Source: DAOSEK01 sp035363095 (GTDB lineage Archaea; Nanobdellota; Nanobdellia; Woesearchaeales; UBA119). Taken from it: a stretch of DNA of 64,000 nt. Numbering within the stretch: the stretch's first letter is position 1; each line of letters starts with the position of its first letter. Of this stretch, positions 54,991 through 62,534 are shown piece by piece. Made by a program: the position numbers and the translations under genes. Below the pieces are notes generated by a model. That model was not told the DNA's origin. It searched no databases and worked only from the letters and a program-made list of their open reading frames with translations. Location of the stretch: NCBI GenBank assembly GCA_035363095.1, contig DAOSEK010000006.1:1-64000 (forward strand), read 5' to 3'.

Positions 54991-55524
54991 ATGGGTAAAG
55001 GCGCAGTTGTGGAGAATTCAATTGGAATTATGATAGCTGTTGCTATTATGGTAGTTATAATCTTTTTAGGGGTGAAAGGCTTTTCTTCTATTTCAAATAT
55101 GCTTTCTTCAAATCAAGAGATTAAGTTTAAAGATAATTTATATGCATCATTTCAAAACGTAAGGAGTATGGGTTATTTAAGCTCTGATTCTTTTACAATT
55201 AAAGGTCATGGCAAGGTAAGAAGGCTTTGTTTTGTGGATATTAGTCAAGCAAATCATTTTAATCAAGAGTCTTTTTTTGATTCTAATATCTTTCAGATTA
55301 TTAAATCAGGCCAAACAAATAATGTTTTTCCTATTGGAAGTGAGAATTACTATAATCTAGGCGAGATTTCAGTTGATTCAGATAATGATGGAATTAAAGA
55401 TAATTTAGATGTTTCTTTAGGGGAGATTAATGGCGGGGGGTTTGTTTGCATTGAGTCTAACGCTGGATACTTTAGTTTTGTTTTGACAAATATGGGAAGA
55501 AGTGTTATGGTCTCTACAAAATAA
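54991..55524 (+). CDS. Pilin-like surface protein 2 with a Ca-binding motif
   Basis: A 177-residue protein, MGKGAVVENSIGIMIAVAIM: basic short leader with K-G-A, then a Glu two residues later and a hydrophobic helix of about 20 residues, fitting a class III signal peptide. The extracellular part carries DSDNDGIKDNLD (about residue 128), a thrombospondin-3/EF-like Ca motif also found in the 1890-residue protein upstream, which supports joint function. First of four pilin-like genes after the giant gene. The 3' end is repeated in the following spacer. Confidence 0.75.
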   Translation: MGKGAVVENSIGIMIAVAIMVVIIFLGVKGFSSISNMLSSNQEIKFKDNLYASFQNVRSMGYLSSDSFTIKGHGKVRRLCFVDISQANHFNQESFFDSNIFQIIKSGQTNNVFPIGSENYYNLGEISVDSDNDGIKDNLDVSLGEINGGGFVCIESNAGYFSFVLTNMGRSVMVSTK

Positions 55525-55680
55525 GTTCTTTTAAATAGGAGCTTTAGGTCCAACAGGACCAACAGGAAGTCAAGGTCTCTACAAAATAAGTTCCTTTAAA
55601 CAAAGAAAAGTATTAATATTTATTAGTAAGTATGTAAGTCTCAAATATGTGAGTTTCTACAAGATAAGTTCTTTGAAATG
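55506..55680. repeat. Duplicated gene end with a collagen-like fragment between copies
   Basis: GTCTCTACAAAATAAGTTC, the end of the gene before, recurs at about 55575 and, changed, at about 55652. Between the first two copies lies a stretch that reads G-A-L-G-P-T-G-P-T-G-S-Q-G. That frame is closed by a stop just upstream, so it is not a gene as it stands. Confidence 0.7.
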
Positions 55681-55746
55681 GATGTTAATCTAAAAATTTT
55701 TTAAGTATATTTAAATAGCTAAAGATATTAATTCTTTTTATATATT

Positions 55747-55881
55747 GATTAATAGAAAAGCATACCTTGTGTTTCAACATTAGGACTTGGTACGCTTTTT
55801 TGTAATCAACAACCTCGCTTTAATACAGCGCAGGCTTCTATATTACCAACATACCTCGTCTTTTAGGGTGAGGTTGTTGAT
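55747..55881 (-). repeat. Family R, modules C and B, reverse
   Basis: AAAGCATACCTTG...TTGGTACGC (C) and AATCAACAACCTCGC...GTGAGGTTGTTGATT (B). Inner hairpin CCTCGTCTTTTAGGGTGAGG keeps pairing through G-T steps relative to other copies. Confidence 0.85.
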
Positions 55882-55948
55882 TCTATCTGGATATTTATTC
55901 TATTTTGGGAGTAATTCTACGCCCTATATTTATTCTATTCAGATATTT

Positions 55949-56104
55949 ATTGAAAATCTCACAATGTGAGATTTGTTAGGGGTTTAATAGCCCTCACTTT
56001 AGTGTGAGATTTTCAATTTTAAAATTTATCCTCAATCACTGAGTCCGTAAATACCCGCAACTTTAGGTAGGGGATAGGACGAACAATTAAGAGGATGAAT
56101 TTTA
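55949..56104 (+). repeat. Family S inverted-repeat element, copy 2
   Basis: Perfect arms TTGAAAATCTCACA and TGTGAGATTTTCAA; each arm also forms a local hairpin (TCTCACAATGTGAGA and CTCACTTTAGTGTGAG), so two alternative folds are possible. Then the conserved block GTCCGTAAATACCC, TTTAGG and GGGGATAGGACGAACAA, ending in AAGAGGA. Confidence 0.85.
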
Positions 56105-56248
56105 ATTATTTTTCTTTTATCTTAAGAATATTAGTTTATAAATTTCTGTTTGTTAGCTAGGGTCTTTTTTAATACTTTTCTTTGCAAGGTCTTATCTGAC
56201 TACGCTAAAAGATTAAAAACTATGGAAAATGTTTGAGGAGTTGATGAA

Positions 56249-56388
56249 CTGAAAAAACTCGGTATAAGTGCAGACTTATCTCGCGAATTGTCTAGGTTAA
56301 TCGTTATGTGAATCCGTATATTCAAACTTTAGGCCCAAGAATAAACCTCAAGACCAAAGTATGCGAATGAAAGAGGATTTCATAAAAT
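56249..56388 (+). repeat. Family R, module A with tail, forward
   Basis: From CTGAAAAAACTCGGTATAAG through TCTCGCGAATTGTCTAGG and TGAATCCGTATATTC to the tail CAAAGTATGCGAATGA and GATTTCATAAAATC (56375-56388). It lies 60 bp before the third pilin-like gene. Confidence 0.8.
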
Positions 56389-56450
56389 CAATAAGTTTTA
56401 AATATAGAGCTTTTTAATGTAAGTGTATAAGCTATTAGGTTTTGGTAGAT

Positions 56451-57566
56451 ATGAACAGAAAAAGTGCTTTGGAATTATCTTTTAATTTTATATTTGCAAT
56501 GATCTCAGCAGTAGTGATTTTTACTATTGCTTTTGGAGTTATCAGCTCAATTACTAAGACTGCGACAGCTGAGAAATCCCTTGAATTAAAAACATATATC
56601 ACAAATCAATTTAGCTCAAACCTAAATCAGGGAGGAGAGAGCGATTATATCCCTTTGTCTTCAAATATGATTTTTAGTCAAAGCTGTGATAAGATAAGTT
56701 TTCTTGAGAATTCAATTGATACTTACAATTATCCAGTATTTTCATTAGGAAAGATAAAAACTAATACACTTGGCATTAGTACAAAGAAGATTCTATTGCC
56801 TACTTATATTAGCAATGTGGTCTATTTGTATCCTCCTTCAAAAATCTATCTTTATTGTAAGGATTGTGATAATCCATTAGATGTGCCTGATATATTCTAT
56901 CTTCTTTCAAGGTCAATTAAGCCTGCTAAACTTGCCTCGTTTAAGGACGTTTTAGAGATTAAGATAATAGGAAAAGAGTTTGATTTAACTAATGAAGAGA
57001 TTAAACAGATTAAAAAATCAGATATTTTGGTGTATCCTGATAATGAAAATGCACCTGAAAATTTATGTAATTATTTTATTTGCAAAGAAATTAAAGTAGA
57101 TGACTCTTATAAATTTCAAGATTTTTATAAAAATCTAGTGTATTCTAATCGTCATGATTATCCTGTTGGTTTTGTTTCGTTTAATGGGAATACTATGTAT
57201 TTTTTAGGTGAAGAAAGTCTATTTGGAGCATTACTATCTGATAATGCAAGTTTGTATGATTGTAACCTTTTAAAGATGCTTTTTGGGATTAATAGGATAA
57301 GCTCTGTAAACAAAAAACGTCTTGAGATACTAAAATTTGAAGGAGGGGCATTTTCAACTGATGATAACTGCAAAGAGATATATACATCTTCTGTAAACGC
57401 GTATGCGGGGTTGTTAAAATTATTGGATGATTTAGTAAATCAAGATGACGATTATAATCCTAATACAATTACTCTTGATGTTCTTAAAGATATAAGAAAA
57501 TCTATTTTTTTGTTATCTGAGTTAAACTATAATGCTACAAGGTATTCATGTCCTAATATCTATTAG
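56451..57566 (+). CDS. Pilin-like surface protein 3
   Basis: A 371-residue protein starting MNRKSALELSFNFIFAMISA: R-K-S followed by Ala, Glu at +3 and a hydrophobic helix, compatible with a class III signal peptide. An in-frame TTG at 56442 is less likely than ATG 56451, which has GGTAG upstream. A CKDCDNP motif (about residue 143) suggests disulfides or a metal site; the domain is otherwise of unknown type. It starts a run of three tightly spaced pilin-like genes (gaps 41 and about 1 bp). Confidence 0.75.
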   Translation: MNRKSALELSFNFIFAMISAVVIFTIAFGVISSITKTATAEKSLELKTYITNQFSSNLNQGGESDYIPLSSNMIFSQSCDKISFLENSIDTYNYPVFSLGKIKTNTLGISTKKILLPTYISNVVYLYPPSKIYLYCKDCDNPLDVPDIFYLLSRSIKPAKLASFKDVLEIKIIGKEFDLTNEEIKQIKKSDILVYPDNENAPENLCNYFICKEIKVDDSYKFQDFYKNLVYSNRHDYPVGFVSFNGNTMYFLGEESLFGALLSDNASLYDCNLLKMLFGINRISSVNKKRLEILKFEGGAFSTDDNCKEIYTSSVNAYAGLLKLLDDLVNQDDDYNPNTITLDVLKDIRKSIFLLSELNYNATRYSCPNIY

Positions 57567-57607
57567 AGAAAAGAATTAAGTATCAAAAAAATGAAACTGT
57601 GAAAATA

Positions 57608-58144
57608 ATGAAAGATCAAAATAAATCAGTTGATATCATTAGATTCAATCATAAAAGCTTTAAAAAAGCTCAGTTTAAGGTAATGGAGTCAATAATGGCT
57701 CTTGTATTTATCATAATAATACTTGCTTTGGTGGGGGTTTTTGTTGCAAACAGTCAGATAAACAAATCGCAGTCGAGGATAAAAGATTCTGCAAAGGAGA
57801 TTTTATCAGCAGGTGTTTTTAGGGTATTGAGTTTACCTGATTTTAAGTGCAGTATGGATTATGAGTACTATTGTGTGGATTTACAAAAGGCTCTTGCAAT
57901 ACAAGAGGTTTCTGAAACAAATAGCAGTTATAGGAATTTTTTAAGAACGATAATAGGGGTGGATAGTGAGATTAGGATTATTTCAACATATCCTATTGAT
58001 TTTAACTTTACTTTTTATAATTCAACAAATCCGCAAGGTTATAAAACACGTTATGTGTTAAACGTTCCTGTTTTGATATCTAACCAGTCTAATTACAATA
58101 GCTTAGGTTTTGGAGTGATTGAGGTGAAGGGTTATCTTAGGTAA
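57608..58144 (+). CDS. Pilin-like surface protein 4
   Basis: A 178-residue protein with a 21-residue basic leader, then K-K-A, Gln, and QFKVMESIMALVFIIIILAL. Glu at +6 and the long hydrophobic helix give it the best pilin signature of the set. ATG 57608 is preferred over GTG 57599, which is also in frame. The globular part is about 110 residues with two Cys (CSMDYEYYC). The stop is followed almost directly by the ATG of the fifth pilin-like gene, so the two are co-translated. Confidence 0.78.
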   Translation: MKDQNKSVDIIRFNHKSFKKAQFKVMESIMALVFIIIILALVGVFVANSQINKSQSRIKDSAKEILSAGVFRVLSLPDFKCSMDYEYYCVDLQKALAIQEVSETNSSYRNFLRTIIGVDSEIRIISTYPIDFNFTFYNSTNPQGYKTRYVLNVPVLISNQSNYNSLGFGVIEVKGYLR

Positions 58145-58145
58145 A

Positions 58146-59724
58146 ATGATGGGTTTTAATAACAATAATATTAACAATATTATCAATAGTAATAGTAGTA
58201 ACAGTAGTAACAGTAGTAGCAGTAGTAACAGTAGTAGCAGTAGTAACAGTAGTAGTAGTAGCAGTAGTAGCAGTAGTAGCAGCAGTAGCAGTAGTAGTAG
58301 TAGTAACAGTAGTAACAGTAGTAGCAGTAGTAACAGTAGTAACAGTAGTAGCAGTAGTAACAGTAGTAGCAGTAGTAATAACAATAGAAATGACAATATA
58401 AATAATGGAAGAAACAACAGTAATATAGACACCAATCCTCTGTTGTTAATAGCTAGACGGATTAGTAACAATAGTAATAATGGAAATAATAGTAATAACC
58501 GTAGTTTTCCAAAGCATTTCCAAGAGACACTTTTAAGTGCAGGTATCAATGACAATAGAAATAATAGTAGAAATATTGGTAGAAACAACAGTAATATAGA
58601 CACCAATCCTCTGTTGTTAATAGCTAGACGGATTAGTAACAATAGTAATAATGGAAATAATAGTAATAACCGTAGTTTTCCAAAGCATTTCCAAGAGACA
58701 CTTTTAAGTGCAGGTATCAATGACAATAGAAATAATAGTAGAAATATTGGAAGAAACAACATTAATATAGACACCAATCCTCTGTTGTTAATAGCTAGAC
58801 GGATTAGTAATAATAGCACTAATAATAGTAGTAATAGCAATAAGAGTAATAGTAACAGTAATAGTAATAATATCAAGAATATAAATTGCAATAGTAATGA
58901 TTGTAATAGAAAAGGCAATAATGACATAAACAATGACATAAACAATAAGATAAACAATGACATAAACAATAAGATAAACAATGACATAAACAATAAGATA
59001 AACAATNNNNNNNNNNNNNNNNNNNNNNNNNNNNNNNNNNNNNNNNNNNNNNNNNNNNNNNNNNNNNNNNNNNNNNNNNNNNNNNNNNNNNNNNNNNNNN
59101 NNNNNNAACAATAAGATAAACAATAAGATAAACAATAAGATAAACAATAAGATAAACAATAAGATAAACAATATACATATTGTCAATAATGAGGATTATA
59201 AGGATTTCAGGAGCGCTAGGAAAGCTCAATTTGAGGTGTTGGGGGTTGCAGTTGTTGTTGTTCTTTGCATAATTTTTGTTGTGGCTTACTTAATCCTTTC
59301 TAATACTCCAAACTCTCAGAAGGAATATAAAACGTTTGAATCAAAGCTTTTAATGGGCACACTTTCAATTATATCAGATTCGTCTTTGAGAATTGAAGAG
59401 TGCAAAAGGATGAGTTTAAAAGACATGCTTTGGTATTGTTTTTCAGATAATAAAAACCAAATCCCTCTTTGTAATGATAGTGATGCTGCGAATTCATTCA
59501 ACTATTGTGATTATGCGTTTGATTTAATAGAAAATGAGATTCTTAATCCTTTTTTAAGTGAGTATGGCTTTGAGTATCGTTTTCAGTTGCTCAGTAGCGA
59601 AAGTACTTTAGTAAAAGAAGTTTTTACCAAAGACGTTTCTAAATGCAAAAAGGGCTTAGTTTCAGAAAGGGTTTCCATAAGGACTTATTCAGGAAGTTAT
59701 GATATGTTTCTTTTGATATGTTAG
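58146..59724 (+). CDS. Pilin-like surface protein 5 with a giant Ser/Asn repeat leader, crossing an assembly gap
   Basis: Before the gap, ATG 58146 (or 58149) opens 287 codons of Asn/Ser-rich repeats. After the 100-N gap, 205 codons remain in one frame: NNKI repeats, then DFRSARKAQFEVLGVAVVVV and a helix plus a Cys-containing domain of ~140 residues like pilin-like protein 4. The 12-bp repeat on both sides has the same codon phase, so a true gap of 6+12n bp would keep one frame. No in-frame ATG exists between the gap and RKAQ, so translation most likely begins before the repeats. A leader of more than 300 residues is extraordinary for class III signals. Alternative: the gene is disrupted, or starts at a rare codon after the gap. 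Confidence 0.6.
58170..58386. repeat. AGT/AGC/AAC trinucleotide tract, coding poly-Ser/Asn
   Basis: About 70 near-perfect trinucleotide units of AGT, AGC and AAC in varying order. All are in frame in the pilin-like gene, so unit gains or losses change length without frameshift. The antisense frame (poly-Leu) is a shadow. Confidence 0.95.
58411..58836. repeat. 171-bp tandem repeat, two and a half copies
   Basis: Units start at 58411, 58582 and 58753 and are almost identical; the third is truncated near 58820. Each encodes 57 residues including NIDTNPLLLIARRIS and RSFPKHFQETLLSAGIND, non-repetitive peptide blocks within the Asn-rich sequence. The 57-codon length keeps the frame. Confidence 0.95.
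58920..59165. repeat. 12-bp tandem repeat flanking the gap
   Basis: Units AACAATAAGATA and AACAATGACATA (N-N-K-I / N-N-D-I) before 59007 and after 59106. They are collapsed or unresolved in the assembly, which explains the N run. Confidence 0.9.
59007..59106. other. Assembly gap (100 N)
   Basis: One hundred N between identical tandem repeats. This is a placeholder size; the real length is unknown. Confidence 0.98.
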
Positions 59725-60125
59725 TTTTTTTATTAATTCTTTTTAGTATTTTAGATTTTGATACGATTATATTAATATCATCATACTAAAATAGGCATTT
59801 TAGATAAAACATTATAAAATGAAATAGATAAAATAATATAAATAAAATAATCTGCGTGACAAAATATAAAAAAGTAGACCAAAAGATACCTACTAAATGA
59901 CACTAATAAGATAAATATTCTCTATCTGACTCTAATAGCCTTATCTAAAGTATGTTATTTTCTTAATATTTTCCTAATGAATATTATCTTTTTAATGTAT
60001 TAGTTTTTTTTATCATTGAGATTATTATTGAATTATATTAAATATTTGCATATTATGAAAAATCCTAAGAAAATTGCCTTAAAATTAATAAAGTATTTAT
60101 ATTGTTGTTGCAATTTTTAAAAAGT
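59725..60125. other. A+T-rich spacer
   Basis: About 400 bp without a coding frame. Short direct repeats of AGATAAAAT type. A TATA-like AGTATTTATAT (about 60091-60102) precedes the next gene by the distance expected for a leaderless start at 60126. Confidence 0.5.
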
Positions 60126-60884
60126 ATGAAGATCCAAGAGACGCTTGATTATATAAAGGCCTATATGGAATTAGGATATACAAAAAAGCAGATTGTGGAT
60201 ATTTTGATAAAAAAAGGGGTCACTTTAAGCGAGATTGAGCTTTGTTTTAAAAGCCTTGGAGTGTATTCTGTTGAGGATTTAGCATCCACTGATTATCTTT
60301 ATAATAATCTGTTGATAACACTTTTAGAGAACGACTGGAAAGATGTAACCACTTTTATGGTTTCTCTTCATACAATCACTAAATGGGATTTTATATGCAG
60401 TACTAAAAAAGGGGGTTTTGAATGGTTTTTGATTATTAAAAGAACTGGAGATTTGGATGATAAAGGAGTAAATAACATTGCAATTGCTTTTAGCCAGCTA
60501 TCTGCGAAATTATCCCATCCAAGCGTCGGGTTTTTACTATTTTTTATATCTGATAGTGTATATTATACAGCCTCAAAGAAATTTTTATCCCTTAAAAACG
60601 AGATTAATTACTCGGATTTATTACATGGTATTGGCAGGACTTATTTAGTTGATATGACATCAAGAAAGTGTCTTGGAAAGGAGTTTGTATTTCCAATTGC
60701 TAAATCTAGTTTTGCTTCAAGACAAAAACATGTTATTGAATCTGAATTAAGACTTGATATAGACCTTTTTGAAAGGGAGTCTTATGCGCGAAAAAGAAAG
60801 TCTTTACGAGCAATATTTAGTGCCTTGATAATTATTATTATTCTTATAATATCTCTTTTTTTAATTAATTTATATTTTGTTTAA
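60126..60884 (+). CDS. Tail-anchored protein of unknown function
   Basis: A 252-residue protein with a short N-terminal helical region with two HTH- or SHOCT-like helices (IKAYMELGYTKKQIVDILIK, about 8-30), a central alpha/beta domain (about 80-205), and a C-terminal membrane helix (AIFSALIIIIILIISLFLIN) with only a few residues after it: a tail anchor exposing the bulk to the cytoplasm. I chose ATG 60126 over the upstream TTG codons from the TATA spacing. The family is not recognised. It stands alone between the pilin locus and a family R copy. Confidence 0.75.
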   Translation: MKIQETLDYIKAYMELGYTKKQIVDILIKKGVTLSEIELCFKSLGVYSVEDLASTDYLYNNLLITLLENDWKDVTTFMVSLHTITKWDFICSTKKGGFEWFLIIKRTGDLDDKGVNNIAIAFSQLSAKLSHPSVGFLLFFISDSVYYTASKKFLSLKNEINYSDLLHGIGRTYLVDMTSRKCLGKEFVFPIAKSSFASRQKHVIESELRLDIDLFERESYARKRKSLRAIFSALIIIIILIISLFLINLYFV

Positions 60885-60917
60885 TTCTGTTTTTTAATTT
60901 TGCCAAGTTATTTTTAT

Positions 60918-61085
60918 GATTTCATGAAATCATCGCTCATTTTGCATAATCTATTCTTTGGGCATAAAGTTTGAAGAGGTGGATTCACAAAACGATTAAC
61001 AAAGACAAATTTAGTTATTTTAGTTATTTATTATATCTAATATCTGTGAAATAACTAAAGCATTTATGCTTGAAGGTTTTTTCAT
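60918..61085 (-). repeat. Family R, diverged module A, reverse
   Basis: A perfect GATTTCATGAAATC (60918-60931) begins it; then ATTTTGCATAATC, AGTTTGAAGAGGTGGATTCA and finally GCATTTATGCTTGAAGG. The centre is replaced by TTTAGTTATTT repeats. Confidence 0.75.
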
Positions 61086-61152
61086 TTCTAATCTATATTT
61101 TGTATTTTTAATTTTGACAAACTATTTAAATTAACTAAATTACTTAGTTTTT

Positions 61153-61341
61153 ATGAAGCTGAAATACGAAAATAAAATAAAAGAAATCGAGTTTTTTGGG
61201 AAAGTTAAGGAGCTTTTAAAAAAAGAGAATATAAACCCTGAAACGGTTGTTGTGGTTAAAAACGGGGAAGTGATAAGTGAAGATGAAAGAGTTAATAATG
61301 ATGAGGAACTAGAATTGATTTCTGTTGTTTCAGGTGGCTAG
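61153..61341 (+). CDS. Ubiquitin-like sulfur carrier (SAMP/ThiS/MoaD type)
   Basis: A 62-residue beta-grasp protein ending in VVSGG. The pattern of strands and PETVVVVKNGEVISEDERV followed by DEELELISVV is that of ThiS/MoaD/SAMP proteins, whose C-terminal Gly-Gly is activated as a thiocarboxylate by an E1-like enzyme. It probably donates sulfur to the TtuA/NcsA-type thiolase at 40324; a role as a protein modifier is also possible. No E1 gene is in this window. A TATTTAAATTA box about 30 nt before the ATG suggests a leaderless transcript. Confidence 0.85.
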   Translation: MKLKYENKIKEIEFFGKVKELLKKENINPETVVVVKNGEVISEDERVNNDEELELISVVSGG

Positions 61342-61466
61342 GTTAGTTATTAAATATATTTATTATTACGGTTCATACTACTAGAACTATGTTAAAATTC
61401 ATACCTGTTGGCTTATGTGTTTATCTGAGAGATTTTATCTGAGAGATTTTATGTGAAAGATTTTAG

Positions 61467-62516
61467 GTGAGAGATTTATTGAAAGGGGTCATTGTAAATG
61501 TTTTGGAGATTGAAAGTGTTAAAAAATTTCTTTTATCTAAATCTATTGCTTTAAAAGGGCAAAAGATAATTAAAAAAGGGGATGAGTTTGTAATCCCTAT
61601 TATAAATGACTATCCTAAATCCCTCTCAAAAAAATACAAGATAATTGATGTTTCTATTAACCCAAAACCAAAACCTAAATCCTTTAAAGAACTTGCCAAA
61701 GAGATTATTCCAAAAGAGAAATTTGTTCTTTTAAAGACTGCTTATGATGTTTTGGGCTCAATTGGGATTCTAGAGATTGATAAAGAACTTTTTGAGTATA
61801 AGCAGGCTCTTGGTAAAGCACTTTTAAAATCAAATAAAAACCTCAAAACTGCTTTAAGAAAATCAGGGTCTCATGAAGGGGATTACAGGATTCAAGGATT
61901 TGAGCATCTTGCAGGTGAAAAAACCACAATCTCCCTACACAAAGAGAATAATGTGTTGATTGCCCTAGATATCTCAAAGATGTATTTTTCGCCAAGACTT
62001 TCTACTGAAAGAAAAAGGATTTCCCAATTGGTTAAACCTAAAGAAGATGTGCTTGTAATGTTTAGTGGATGTGCTCCTTATGTGTGTGTAATTGCAAAAA
62101 ACAGCTTGGCAAAATCAGTAATGGGCGTCGAGATAAATAAGGAGGCTCATAATTATGGGCTTAAAAATCTTGAGAAAAATAAGATTAAGAATGCCTTGGT
62201 TGTAAATGGCGATGTAAGAGAGGTTTTGCCCAAAATAAAAGAAAGATTTGATAGAATCATAATGCCTCTCCCAAAGAATGCAGGTGAGTTCTTGGATAGC
62301 GCTTTTTTAGTGTGTAAAAAAGATGCTTGGATTCATATGTATGAGTTTGCAAAAGAGGAGGATTTTAAAAATATTGAAGATTTTGTAAAAAAAGAGTGTA
62401 AGAATAATTCTTTTTTAGTTAAATCAATAAAAACCTATAAATGCGGTCAGCAATCCCCAAGAGAATATAGGATATGTGTAGATTTTCACATTAAAAAAAA
62501 CCTTTTGAATAAATAA
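61467..62516 (+). CDS. Trm5-like tRNA (guanine37-N1)-methyltransferase
   Basis: A 349-residue class I methyltransferase of the Trm5/TYW2 group. An N-terminal domain (about 1-130) precedes a Rossmann domain with VLVMFSGCAPYVCVIAK (SAM loop), VMGVEINKEA (acidic residue for ribose) and DRIIMPLPKNAGEFLD. The last motif is N-L-P in typical Trm5, here P-L-P, and the SAM loop reads GCAP instead of GVGP, so it is a divergent member. Trm5 makes m1G37, which prevents frameshifting. The start is uncertain: GTG 61467 is the longest, TTG 61479 is possible. Upstream are 14-16-bp repeats (GAGATTTTAT units, 61427-61475). Converges with FEN1. Confidence 0.8.
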   Translation: MRDLLKGVIVNVLEIESVKKFLLSKSIALKGQKIIKKGDEFVIPIINDYPKSLSKKYKIIDVSINPKPKPKSFKELAKEIIPKEKFVLLKTAYDVLGSIGILEIDKELFEYKQALGKALLKSNKNLKTALRKSGSHEGDYRIQGFEHLAGEKTTISLHKENNVLIALDISKMYFSPRLSTERKRISQLVKPKEDVLVMFSGCAPYVCVIAKNSLAKSVMGVEINKEAHNYGLKNLEKNKIKNALVVNGDVREVLPKIKERFDRIIMPLPKNAGEFLDSAFLVCKKDAWIHMYEFAKEEDFKNIEDFVKKECKNNSFLVKSIKTYKCGQQSPREYRICVDFHIKKNLLNK

Positions 62517-62534
62517 ACTAAAGTAGCTTTAGTT

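Noticed and set aside
58103..59005. 300-codon minus-strand poly-Leu frame
   Set aside because: Antisense shadow of the Ser/Asn trinucleotide repeat; the plus frame joins a pilin-like gene.
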